NCBI GenBank assembly: GCA_016933835.1
Contig: JAFGAC010000019.1
Location: forward strand, 1-64,000
Length of the DNA: 64,000 bases
Reading direction: 5' to 3'
DNA from: Clostridiales bacterium
GTDB taxonomy: Bacteria > Bacillota > Clostridia > Peptostreptococcales > Acidaminobacteraceae
Notes under the pieces: model-generated
The model's database searches: none
Told to the model about the DNA's origin: nothing
The model's input: only the letters and a program-made list of their open reading frames with translations
Position numbers and translations under genes: made by a program
Shown: piece after piece, positions 9,004 through 17,204 of the stretch
Layout: every line of letters begins with the position of its first letter
Numbering within the stretch: the first letter of the stretch is position 1

Positions 9004-9936
9004 CTATAATTTTATATTTTTCAACAATAAATCCCCTGCAGTATAAGGGTCGACATTTCTTTCAACAACATCTTTTGTCAATTGATTCAATTCTTCATTT
9101 ATATGTTGATTGTTGAATATCTTATCAAGTATATATCCCTTTATGATTTCAACAATTTCTTCCTTTGTACTTTCAATTCTATTATGATGAAATTTATTTG
9201 TATCTATCAGATACTCTTTATGTTTTTCAATTTCATCTATAATTTCAATAATACCTTTATTATCTACTGCAACAGCCATCTGAACACTTGGTCGTTTTTC
9301 CTTATTGGAAAAATCAAGCATCATTTCAATTTCAGCTTTTGTGCGGTTCGCACCTTCCCTATCAGCTTTATTGATGACAAAAACATCACCTATCTCCATG
9401 ATACCTGCTTTGATTGCTTGAATATCATCACCCAATCCTGGAACAAGTACCATAACTGTTGTATCAGCATTTTTAACTATTTCAACTTCAGATTGACCAA
9501 CACCTACAGTTTCAACAAAAATATACTCAGCACCATATACATCAAGAATTTTTATCGCAGCTTTAGTCGACTCGGATAAGCCCCCTAAATGTCCTCGTGT
9601 GCCCATACTCCTAATAAAAACACCTGCATCAAGACTCAAGTCATTCATCCGAATGCGATCGCCTAAAATAGAACCTCCCGTAAAAGGACTTGTTGGATCA
9701 ACTGCAATAATTGCAATTTGTTTTCCTTTTTTTCTCAACTCTTTTACCAGCTTATCCGTCAATGTACTTTTTCCAGCCCCAGGAGGACCTGTTATCCCAA
9801 CTACATAAGCATTCCCAGATAATTTATGAATATCCTTAAGTGCCTCTTGATATCCCGGATTTCTATTTTCAACCATCGTAATCAATTTTGCTGCAGCGCG
9901 TTTATTATGTTTTTTAAGTTCCTGTAGCAAGTCCAT
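9004..9936 (-). CDS. meaB: Methylmalonyl-CoA mutase-associated GTPase MeaB
   Basis: G-protein chaperone that protects and reloads the B12-dependent mutase. The 310-residue protein has Walker A GPPGAGKST (about 50), the DPTSPFTGGSILGDRIRM segment typical of the MeaB/ArgK family, ETVGVGQSE (switch region, about 145) and the NKAD base-recognition motif (about 195). The ATG at 9936 follows AGGTG with good spacing; a GTG three codons upstream touches the stop of the preceding B12-binding subunit gene, so either way translation is coupled. Confidence 0.95.
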   Translation of the reverse strand: MDLLQELKKHNKRAAAKLITMVENRNPGYQEALKDIHKLSGNAYVVGITGPPGAGKSTLTDKLVKELRKKGKQIAIIAVDPTSPFTGGSILGDRIRMNDLSLDAGVFIRSMGTRGHLGGLSESTKAAIKILDVYGAEYIFVETVGVGQSEVEIVKNADTTVMVLVPGLGDDIQAIKAGIMEIGDVFVINKADREGANRTKAEIEMMLDFSNKEKRPSVQMAVAVDNKGIIEIIDEIEKHKEYLIDTNKFHHNRIESTKEEIVEIIKGYILDKIFNNQHINEELNQLTKDVVERNVDPYTAGDLLLKNIKL

Positions 9937-9945
9937 TATTTTCAC

Positions 9946-10341
9946 CTATTTTCTAACATTGTTACGAATAAACTCAACCGTTTCTGTAGTTGTAGTTCCA
10001 GGAGTAAAAATTGCTTTTACGCCACTTGTAAGAAGTTCAGGTATATCGTCATCTGGAATGACACCGCCAGCAACGAATAAAATATCTTCAGCATCCTGTT
10101 GCTTTAATAATTCAGCAATTCTAGGTAATAAAGTGCCGTGCGCACCAGAAAGAATACTAACAGCAACTACATCTACATCTTCTTGAATCGCTGCATTTAC
10201 TATTTGCTCTGGAGTTTGTCGCAAACCTGTATAAATAACTTCCATTCCAGCATCTCTTAAAGCTCTTGCAATTACTTTCGCTCCTCTGTCATGTCCATCA
10301 AGGCCTGGTTTTGCAACTAAAACTCTAATTGGATTCTCCAT
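9946..10341 (-). CDS. mcmB: Methylmalonyl-CoA mutase, small cobalamin-binding subunit
   Basis: Binds adenosylcobalamin base-off. The 131-residue protein is the B12-binding domain alone, with the [13 protein letters not shown] motif (DxHxxG, histidine near residue 18 being the lower cobalt ligand), the SILSGAH segment and the GGVIPDDD loop. The catalytic barrel is on a separate polypeptide just upstream, as in archaeal and many clostridial mutases. It lies 12 bases after the large subunit gene. Confidence 0.93.
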   Translation of the reverse strand: MENPIRVLVAKPGLDGHDRGAKVIARALRDAGMEVIYTGLRQTPEQIVNAAIQEDVDVVAVSILSGAHGTLLPRIAELLKQQDAEDILFVAGGVIPDDDIPELLTSGVKAIFTPGTTTTETVEFIRNNVRK

Positions 10342-10353
10342 TTGTTCTCCTCC

Positions 10354-12030
10354 TTATATTATTACACTTTGCTGATATTCACCAAATACATCTCTCATAA
10401 CCTGTGTGATTTCACCTAATGTAGCGTAAACCTTTACAGCCTCCAAAATAAACGGCATTACATTGGCATCACCTTCACAAGCATTTCTTAAGTTATCCAA
10501 TTTATTTTGAACACTTTCATTATCTCTATTTTTCTTCAGTTCAACCAGTCTCTCTTTTTGTTTTTCTCCAACAGAAAGATCTACTCTAAGTAATCCTTTT
10601 GGTGATTCCTCTTCAACTTGAAATTGATTCATTCCGACAACAATTCTATCTTTAGATTCAATCTCCTTTTGATATTTATATGCAGCATCCATAATTTCAT
10701 GTTGAATATAGCCATCATCTATCGCTTTAGCAGCGCCACCTAATTCATCTATTTTTGTTATATAAGCCATCGCTTCATTTTCAATTCGATCTGTTTCAGC
10801 TTCAATAAAATATGACCCTGCAAATGGATCAACAGTATTCACAATACCGCTTTCATGCGCAACAATCTGCTGTGTTCTAAGTGCAATCCTGACTGAATCT
10901 TCTGTTGGAAGCGCCAAAGCTTCATCTCTTGAATTAGTATGCAATGATTGCGTACCACCCAGTACAGCAGCTAACGTTTGTATTGTCACACGTATAATAT
11001 TATTGTCTGGCTGTTGAGCAGTCAATGTTGAACCACCAGTTTGCGTATGAAATTTAAGCGCCATTGATTTTTGATCTTTAGCATGGAATCTATCTTTCAT
11101 AATTCGGGCCCATAAACGTCTTGCCGCTCTGAATTTAGCTACTTCTTCCAGCAAATCGTTGTGAGCATTGAAAAAGAAAGATAATCGCGGTGCAAAATCA
11201 TCTATGTCAAGACCCGCTTTTATGGCAGCTTCAACATATGCAATACCATCCGCCAAAGTAAATCCAACTTCTTGTGCCGCTGTAGAACCCGCTTCTCTTA
11301 TATGGTAACCGGAAATACTTATTGTATTCCACTTTGGTACGTCTTTCGAACAGTATTCAAAAATATCTGTAATCAATCGCATTGACGGCTCAGTAGGAAA
11401 GATATATGTTCCTCTGGCAATATATTCTTTTAAAATATCATTTTGGATTGTGCCTCTTAATTGATTAGCCGCAACTCCTTGCTTTTCAGCAACTGCTATA
11501 TACATTGCAAGCAAAACACCTGCAGGTGCATTGATTGTCATAGAAGTACTTACTTTATCAAGTGGAATTCCATCAAATAAGGTTTCCATATCTTTTAAAG
11601 AATCAATAGCCACTCCCACTTTTCCAACTTCACCTTCAGCAAGAGCGTGATCAGAATCATAACCAATTTGAGTCGGCAAATCAAAAGCAACTGATAATCC
11701 ACTTGATCCTTGTTCAACTAAATATTTATATCTTTTATTTGATTCTTCTGCAGTGGCAAATCCCGCATACATTCTCATTGTCCACAATTTACCTCTATAC
11801 ATGTTGTGTTGAACACCCCTGGTATATGGATAACTTCCCGGCATTCCCAACGAATCTGAATAATCAAATTCTTCTATGTCAAGTGGTGTATATAGCGTTT
11901 TTACTGGTTCACCAGATCCTGACTTAAAAACTTTTTTCCTTTCAGGACGTTTTTCCAATAACTTTTCAGTTTCTTTTTCGTACTCAATTAAACTGCTCTC
12001 AATATTGGATAGCTTATCTTTATCAAACAT
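10354..12030 (-). CDS. mcmA: Methylmalonyl-CoA mutase, large catalytic subunit
   Basis: Rearranges succinyl-CoA and (R)-methylmalonyl-CoA. The 558-residue protein is the substrate-binding TIM barrel without a B12 domain. Visible family segments are [20 protein letters not shown] (about 68-87), the [13 protein letters not shown] run (about 119), [17 protein letters not shown] (about 232) and [16 protein letters not shown]. Related acyl-CoA mutases (isobutyryl-, ethylmalonyl-CoA) share much of this, but the neighbours meaB, mce and mmdA make methylmalonyl-CoA the likely substrate. It is the first gene of the operon; the upstream gap of 150 bases probably carries the promoter. Confidence 0.9.
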   Translation of the reverse strand: MFDKDKLSNIESSLIEYEKETEKLLEKRPERKKVFKSGSGEPVKTLYTPLDIEEFDYSDSLGMPGSYPYTRGVQHNMYRGKLWTMRMYAGFATAEESNKRYKYLVEQGSSGLSVAFDLPTQIGYDSDHALAEGEVGKVGVAIDSLKDMETLFDGIPLDKVSTSMTINAPAGVLLAMYIAVAEKQGVAANQLRGTIQNDILKEYIARGTYIFPTEPSMRLITDIFEYCSKDVPKWNTISISGYHIREAGSTAAQEVGFTLADGIAYVEAAIKAGLDIDDFAPRLSFFFNAHNDLLEEVAKFRAARRLWARIMKDRFHAKDQKSMALKFHTQTGGSTLTAQQPDNNIIRVTIQTLAAVLGGTQSLHTNSRDEALALPTEDSVRIALRTQQIVAHESGIVNTVDPFAGSYFIEAETDRIENEAMAYITKIDELGGAAKAIDDGYIQHEIMDAAYKYQKEIESKDRIVVGMNQFQVEEESPKGLLRVDLSVGEKQKERLVELKKNRDNESVQNKLDNLRNACEGDANVMPFILEAVKVYATLGEITQVMRDVFGEYQQSVII

Positions 12031-12180
12031 TTAACTTCCTCCTTGAAATTGCTTATCTTATACCTTCTATAATATAACATATAAAAACTGAAAGTATATG
12101 TTTTTACATCAAATATAATTGTATACGGATATACTTTGCATTAATTTAGTGATTACAAGCCTTTCAGAACTTTTTATTGA
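12031..12180 (-). promoter_or_regulatory. Upstream region of the mutase-decarboxylase operon, with a small inverted repeat
   Basis: AT-rich gap between mocA-like and mcmA genes. It holds a perfect inverted repeat GTATA-4-TATAC at 12121-12134 and a TATTAT-type -10 near 12073-12078 on the minus strand, but no convincing -35. A strong ribosome site (AAGGAGG) precedes mcmA. The repeat may be an operator; nothing in the sequence names its regulator. Confidence 0.4.
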
Positions 12181-12771
12181 TCATTTGCCCTTTTCAAACA
12201 TTTTTGAAACCTTTAAATAATCATCATATGTATCTAAATCAATACAAAATTTCTCATCATTTATCTCGTAAAATAATTTTCCAGAATCAAGTTTTTTAAT
12301 TATTTGCCTTCCTCCAGCATCTCCGTGAAGCTGCAATAATTCTTTTTTATATTTCACAGGAAATGTTACCGGATTGCTTTTTATTCCCTTGTAAGTAGGA
12401 ATAATAATTTCATCGGAATGTTCTAAAAATACATTCATTAATTCGTTGATGACATCATTATTTAAAAATGGTTGATCACCGACAAAAAACATGTATCCTC
12501 TGGTTTTTTCAGAAGCACTTTCAACGCCAAGTTTCACTGATTCGCTCATACCCTTTTCAGCATGTGTATTTTCAACAAGCTGAACGTTAAATTTTTCACA
12601 TATTCTTTTGACTTCTTCTTCTCTATATACGACAATCACTTCACCAAAATTGGCATGGCAAACCACCTGTAATGTTATTTCAACAAGCGGCTTGCCATTG
12701 ATCAATGTTGTCAATTTATTTTTATTAAAACGTTTTGAATATCCCGAGGCTAAAATGATTGCAGTTAACAA
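12181..12771 (-). CDS. Molybdenum cofactor nucleotidyltransferase (MocA/MobA-like)
   Basis: Likely attaches CMP or GMP to molybdopterin for the molybdenum hydroxylase encoded upstream. The 196-residue protein has the nucleotidyltransferase N-terminus LASGYSKRFNKNKL (about 7-20), the KPLVE lysine segment, a VGDQPF motif (about 93) with the metal-binding aspartate, and NPVTFP (about 131), which is typical of MocA-type cytidylyltransferases. It ends the cluster that begins with the hydroxylase subunits, which fits a dedicated maturation factor. MocA-type (CTP) is preferred because xanthine-dehydrogenase-family enzymes in bacteria usually carry MCD. Confidence 0.85.
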   Translation of the reverse strand: MLTAIILASGYSKRFNKNKLTTLINGKPLVEITLQVVCHANFGEVIVVYREEEVKRICEKFNVQLVENTHAEKGMSESVKLGVESASEKTRGYMFFVGDQPFLNNDVINELMNVFLEHSDEIIIPTYKGIKSNPVTFPVKYKKELLQLHGDAGGRQIIKKLDSGKLFYEINDEKFCIDLDTYDDYLKVSKMFEKGK

Positions 12772-12785
12772 TTGCTCACTTCCAT

Positions 12786-13973
12786 TTAAAAAATATCTTT
12801 TTCTTTCAATTTCACTACTTCATCTTCATCCATGTCAAGCAACTCTTTTAAAATTTCATTTGTATGCTGTCCCAGGATTGGGGAAGGCATTCTTATGTCA
12901 CCTTGTGTTTCACTCATTTTTATAGGAACACCTGGCATTTTTAATTTTCCAGCTTTTGGATGAATGATTTCTTTTACCATATCTCTCGCAAGAATTTGAG
13001 GATCCTTCATAACCTTATCTACTGTGTTGATTGGACCGTTAGGAACACCGCCATCATTCAATAATTCAATCCATTCCTCTACTGATTTCATCTTGATTTT
13101 TTCTGCTATCAAAGGTCTGAGAGATGCATAATTTTCGCTTCTAAGCGGATTGATTTTATATTTTTCATCATCGATCAAATTCTCAAGATCAGTTACTTTA
13201 CAAAACTTAGCCCATAATGCATCATTCCCAACCGCAATCATTATTTCTCCATTATTAGCTTCAAATGGTTCAAACGGTACAATCGATGGATGTCTATTTC
13301 CTTTAGGTGTCGGTATTTCACCTAATACAGTAAATCTCGCCACTGCATTTTCCAGTATCGCCAGCTGACTATCCAACATGGCAACATCAACTTTCTGACC
13401 GATACCTGTCTCATCACGATATCTAAGAGCTGCAAGTATTCCAATAGCTGTGAATAACCCGGCTGTTATATCACCAATCGAAGTTCCAACTCTTGTCAGT
13501 TTTCCACCTTCCTGACCTGTAATACTCATAATACCGCCCATCGCTTGCACTATAGCGTCATAAGCAGGTCTCTGGCTATAAGGACCACTGTGCCCAAACC
13601 CTGATGCAGCCGCATAGATTATCTTTGGATTGACTTCTTTTAGAACATCATATCCCAATCCCAATTTTTCCATTGTTCCCGGTCTAAAATTCTCAACTAC
13701 AACATCAACTTGTTTTATCATACTCTTCAAAAGCTCTTTGCCCTCTTGGGTTTTTAAATTCAAAGTCATTGAACGTTTGTTTCTATTTAAACTCATGAAA
13801 TAGGCACTTTCATCATCTACATAAGGGCCAAAATGTCTTGAATCATCACCTATTACAGGCATTTCAACCTTCATTACATTTGCACCTAAATCTGCTAAAA
13901 CCATCGTTGCATAGGGTCCAGCTAGTACTCTTGTCAAATCAAGCACTTTGATTCCTTCTAATGACTGTTTCAT
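12786..13973 (-). CDS. CaiB/BaiF family CoA-transferase
   Basis: Family III CoA-transferase that moves CoA between carboxylic acids through an aspartyl-CoA thioester. The 395-residue protein has the N-terminal signature GIKVLDLTRVLAGPYATM, RNKRSMTLNLK, and the catalytic aspartate in VAMLDSQ (about 170). The ATG at 13973 follows GAGAGGAG by about 8 bases; the longer frame begins at GTG and contains this site. Its substrate cannot be read from sequence. Its place after a nitrilase and before the mutase operon suggests that it activates the acid end product of the ring-cleavage cluster. Confidence 0.88.
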   Translation of the reverse strand: MKQSLEGIKVLDLTRVLAGPYATMVLADLGANVMKVEMPVIGDDSRHFGPYVDDESAYFMSLNRNKRSMTLNLKTQEGKELLKSMIKQVDVVVENFRPGTMEKLGLGYDVLKEVNPKIIYAAASGFGHSGPYSQRPAYDAIVQAMGGIMSITGQEGGKLTRVGTSIGDITAGLFTAIGILAALRYRDETGIGQKVDVAMLDSQLAILENAVARFTVLGEIPTPKGNRHPSIVPFEPFEANNGEIMIAVGNDALWAKFCKVTDLENLIDDEKYKINPLRSENYASLRPLIAEKIKMKSVEEWIELLNDGGVPNGPINTVDKVMKDPQILARDMVKEIIHPKAGKLKMPGVPIKMSETQGDIRMPSPILGQHTNEILKELLDMDEDEVVKLKEKDIF

Positions 13974-13987
13974 AATTAATTCTCCTC

Positions 13988-14878
13988 TCACTTTTTATAC
14001 GGAATTCTTCTTGAAGGTTCAAAACTGCTCTTTCCTTCATTTAAAATCTCTTTATATACTTTTACATTTCTATCCTCCAAATGATCAAAAATCATTGGAG
14101 ATTTAGTCCCGTAACTCACATATTTTAATGGATTAGGATCAAGTTTGGCTGCAATTATTTCCTCTGTTCCTCTTGCCAAAGCCAAGGTTTGTGCAATTGG
14201 ATTCACAATCATGCTGTGTCCAAAAAAATAATTTTCTGCAGCGTCAGGTCCAATCGAGTTTGCTGACAGCATATATACATGATTATCATATGCGCGTGCC
14301 TTGTTTGTCATTTCCCAAATTTCAAAACTTCTTAACAGTGCTGATGGTCTTGTTATAATTTCCGCTCCCTTAAGAGCAAGTACTCTACTTAACTCAGGAA
14401 AGTCTCCATCATAACAGATAATCATACCTATCTTCCCCAATTTTGTTTCTACAACAACCGTTTCAGTTCCTGGAGTTGTCCATCCGCCACCTTCAATTCT
14501 TTCAGTAGGAAAAGGATGTGTTTTTCTATAATTCCCAATAATGCTTCCAGTATCATCTATAAGCAAGGAACTGTTTAAAATTTCATTCTTTTTTTTACCT
14601 CTTTCATAAAGCGGCAATACAACATGCACGCCATATTCTTTTGCCAATTTCTGAATCAATTGAGTTTGACTTCCAGGAACCTCTGAAATCAATTCATAAA
14701 ACTCTTCAACCGGCATATTAGGTGTAAAGCCTGTTGTAATTGATTCTGGAAAAACAATCAGCTCTGCTTCATAATCTTTTACGGCTCTTTCTAGCCAATG
14801 AGCGACCTTATCAAGGTTATACTTGATATCATTCGGTTTTACGGCTATTTGCACACATGCGGCAATATGTTCTTTCAT
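13988..14878 (-). CDS. Nitrilase-superfamily amidase (carbon-nitrogen hydrolase)
   Basis: Hydrolyses an amide, N-carbamoyl or nitrile bond. The 296-residue protein has the superfamily triad: glutamate in FPESITTGF (about 44), lysine in NYRKTHPF (about 117) and cysteine in MIICYDGDFPE (about 156). Its length fits amidase and N-carbamoylase branches rather than true nitrilases. It lies between the cyclase-family hydrolase and the CoA-transferase and reads in the same direction; the stop of this gene is close to the CoA-transferase start. Hydrolysis of a terminal amide produced by the FdrA complex is a plausible role, but this is inference. Confidence 0.85.
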   Translation of the reverse strand: MKEHIAACVQIAVKPNDIKYNLDKVAHWLERAVKDYEAELIVFPESITTGFTPNMPVEEFYELISEVPGSQTQLIQKLAKEYGVHVVLPLYERGKKKNEILNSSLLIDDTGSIIGNYRKTHPFPTERIEGGGWTTPGTETVVVETKLGKIGMIICYDGDFPELSRVLALKGAEIITRPSALLRSFEIWEMTNKARAYDNHVYMLSANSIGPDAAENYFFGHSMIVNPIAQTLALARGTEEIIAAKLDPNPLKYVSYGTKSPMIFDHLEDRNVKVYKEILNEGKSSFEPSRRIPYKK

Positions 14879-14900
14879 ATTTCCTCCTAATTAAATACTA

Positions 14901-14919
14901 GCCCGCCTTTAAGGCGGGC
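14901..14919 (-). terminator. GC-rich hairpin between cyclase and nitrilase genes
   Basis: Perfect stem GCCCGCC/GGCGGGC with a 5-base loop, unusually GC-rich for this region. The minus-strand tail (TAGTATTTAATTA) is only weakly T-rich, so it may be a partial terminator or an mRNA-stabilising or processing element inside the cluster. Confidence 0.5.
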
Positions 14920-14925
14920 ATTATT

Positions 14926-15723
14926 TTATTCTTCAAAACCTTCAAAAGCTACAATTCTTGCAAATGCAGATTCACCATCTTTAAATTTCCATGGAAAGCA
15001 TCCAATAACCATTCTCTTGTTCAACACTTCACCTAATTGTCCACCTAAATTTTCAGCATGAATAATTTCGTAAGGTTTTGGAAAAACCTGAATATGCATT
15101 GCTTGATAAGTATCTGGCCAAGGATAGATTTCCTCTAAACCTTTCCCATATTTTTCTTTTAGATAGGCATCTGCCCGTACTGTTTCTTTTGGTTCCCATT
15201 CTCTAATCATCGTATTTTGTGGATGATCTGCACTACCGCAATCTACACCAATCCATGCTATTTCCATTTCTTTAACCCAATCAACAAAATCCATTGATGG
15301 TCCTGGATGGCGAAGCATGTATCTTCTTTCATCTGCCTGCGGTTGGTCCCAACCATATTTATGATAGCCTGTGTTGATTATTAAAATATCACCTTTTTTA
15401 ACTTCCACTCTATCCATGATATCTTGTGGTGTGTAAATACCATAATCTTCAGCTATATCACTCAAATCTACTATTACACCAGGTCCCACCAATTTATCAA
15501 GTTTCAAAGAAGCGATATCACCACCACTTGTGTCAAAATGAAGTGGTCCATCCAAATGCGTTCCGACATGATTAGATGTTGTAATGACTTGGCCATTGGC
15601 ACCATTTGGCGATAAGCGTTTAAAGAATTTTACTTGCAGAGGCTCGTAAGTTGGCCATGGTGGTGTCAGAATACCTGTAGGTTGTGATAAATCATACATT
15701 TTTACATCTTTTCTAAAATTCAT
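14926..15723 (-). CDS. Cyclase-family metal-dependent hydrolase
   Basis: Member of the family that holds bacterial kynurenine formamidase and isatin hydrolase, which open cyclic or linear amides. The 265-residue protein has the metal-binding motif HVGTHLDGPLH (about 52-62; pattern HxGTHxDxPxH) and the later GVDCGSADHP and HAENLGG segments. It sits between AllG-like and nitrilase genes in a cluster with a molybdenum hydroxylase, so hydrolytic opening of an oxidised N-heterocycle is the most economical reading. The real substrate is unknown. AGGAGG precedes the ATG. Confidence 0.85.
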   Translation of the reverse strand: MNFRKDVKMYDLSQPTGILTPPWPTYEPLQVKFFKRLSPNGANGQVITTSNHVGTHLDGPLHFDTSGGDIASLKLDKLVGPGVIVDLSDIAEDYGIYTPQDIMDRVEVKKGDILIINTGYHKYGWDQPQADERRYMLRHPGPSMDFVDWVKEMEIAWIGVDCGSADHPQNTMIREWEPKETVRADAYLKEKYGKGLEEIYPWPDTYQAMHIQVFPKPYEIIHAENLGGQLGEVLNKRMVIGCFPWKFKDGESAFARIVAFEGFEE

Positions 15724-15735
15724 TGTTATTCCTCC

Positions 15736-16998
15736 TTATATTTCTCCATCTTCTTCCAGTTTTGCAACAAAAGCTTCCAGTGCATCTTCAAAACATTTCA
15801 TAGGCGGTCTTACAAGACCCGCTCCAACTTGTCCAACACCTGGATCCTTATGTGCAATCCCAGTATTTATTATTGGTAAAATTCCTGTTTCAATTACCTT
15901 TTGAATATCTATACCCGTAGGCGTTCCTTTAAAATTGAGTGCAGGAATTTTATAAACATTGTTTTCTTTCGCTGTAATCTCATACATGCTCATCGTATAA
16001 TTTACTGCGTCTTGAGGTGTACCTCCTACAAATTGAACAATTGCAGGGGCTCCAGCCATAGCAAATCCTCCAATTCCAGTCGTTTCAGTAATAACACTGT
16101 CTCCTATATCAGGATTCGCATCTTCCAAAGTGAAACCTGGGAAGAACAATCCATCTATGATTTCAGCCGGCGCAATAAACCAACGATTTCCCATTCCTGA
16201 AACTCTCACACCAAAATCTGTTCCATTTCTTGCCATAGTATAAACTATTGTAGAATATTTAACACCACCTGCAGGATCCAGTGTTGCTTTGCAGGCAGGC
16301 ATTGTCAAATTAAGGAAAAAATGGTCGTTGCCATTCATGAACTTCAACACATTAAATTTGTCTTCATTTGAAAAATTAGTCATTGCAATATGGGGTGCCA
16401 ATTCTCTAATGAGTAAAGATGTTCCAGCCTTATTTCTATTATGTCCCTCATCACCCATTTGAACCACTTGCGCAATCATATTTTTCAAATCAAGCTTTCC
16501 ACTCATTTTAAGCGCCTCTTTCAATACAGGTGCCAATGTTTTTTCTATCCAGTTGAGCCTATCAATGACTTCTGGACTATAAGCTCCATAGCGGAGCACT
16601 TTTCCCAAACCTTCATTTAAAGTGCAATAAGCATTATTGCCATATGTTTCATTATTTATTATCCAAACAGGCATGGATGCCGTTACAACCCCAGCCATCG
16701 GTCCAACTGAATCATGATGATGACAAGAGTCGAATTTTATCTTTCCTGATTTTGCCACTTCAATTGCTTCTTCGTCAGTCGAAGCTAATCCTTCATATAT
16801 TAAACCACCAATTATCGCACCTCTCAACGGACCGCTCATTCTCTCCCATTCAATAGGTGGTCCCGCATGGAGTATTGTATGTTGATCCATATCTGGAATC
16901 ACATCTTTTGCAATTCCTATATCTACAAGCATAGGTTGTGCACTGAGAATCCGTTCCATTACCTCTTCATTCGCTTTTTGAATCTTTTCTTGGATCAT
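15736..16998 (-). CDS. AllG/YlbE-like DUF1116 protein, carbamoyltransferase complex subunit
   Basis: The 420-residue protein matches DUF1116 (E. coli YlbE/AllG): N-terminal AQPMLVDIG, the LHAGPPIEWERMSGPLRGA signature (about 43-61), DSCHHHDSVGPMAGV (about 92) and QMGDEGHNRNKAG (about 190). FdrA, YlbE and YlbF of E. coli have been reported to form oxamic transcarbamylase (AllFGH), which exchanges oxalurate plus phosphate with oxamate plus carbamoyl phosphate. All three homologues are here, plus a 58-residue protein between AllG and FdrA. Substrate in this organism is not known. Confidence 0.85.
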   Translation of the reverse strand: MIQEKIQKANEEVMERILSAQPMLVDIGIAKDVIPDMDQHTILHAGPPIEWERMSGPLRGAIIGGLIYEGLASTDEEAIEVAKSGKIKFDSCHHHDSVGPMAGVVTASMPVWIINNETYGNNAYCTLNEGLGKVLRYGAYSPEVIDRLNWIEKTLAPVLKEALKMSGKLDLKNMIAQVVQMGDEGHNRNKAGTSLLIRELAPHIAMTNFSNEDKFNVLKFMNGNDHFFLNLTMPACKATLDPAGGVKYSTIVYTMARNGTDFGVRVSGMGNRWFIAPAEIIDGLFFPGFTLEDANPDIGDSVITETTGIGGFAMAGAPAIVQFVGGTPQDAVNYTMSMYEITAKENNVYKIPALNFKGTPTGIDIQKVIETGILPIINTGIAHKDPGVGQVGAGLVRPPMKCFEDALEAFVAKLEEDGEI

Positions 16999-17015
16999 TT
17001 TATCAACCCCTTATA

Positions 17016-17192
17016 TTATTTAGATTTAAGCTTAGACAAAAGACTGATCATTTTCTTATTGCCTCCAGCGGGTGGTCGCCAATCTACTTGTATCGCTTCA
17101 ACATTCTGTGACTTGAGTTCTTTGTAGAATGACTCTAGTCCAATATTTACAATACTTATTTTCTGATCAAAAAGTTCATTGATTTTTGACAT
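17016..17192 (-). CDS. 58-residue protein between fdrA-like and allG-like genes
   Basis: A small gene easily missed by length cut-offs. The product starts MSKINELFDQKISIVNIGLE and ends with SKLKSK; it contains NIGLESFYKELKSQ and then VDWRPPAGGNKK. The ribosome site AGGAGG (17206-17201) is 8 bases from the ATG and overlaps the stop codon of the fdrA-like gene, showing tight coupling. The NxGLxxF and PPAGGNKK pattern resembles, from memory, the C-terminal tail of some FdrA proteins, so this may be that tail as a separate polypeptide. Frame, start site and pattern are seen; the relation is inference. Confidence 0.85.
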   Translation of the reverse strand: MSKINELFDQKISIVNIGLESFYKELKSQNVEAIQVDWRPPAGGNKKMISLLSKLKSK

Positions 17193-17204
17193 ATAGACAT
17201 CCTC

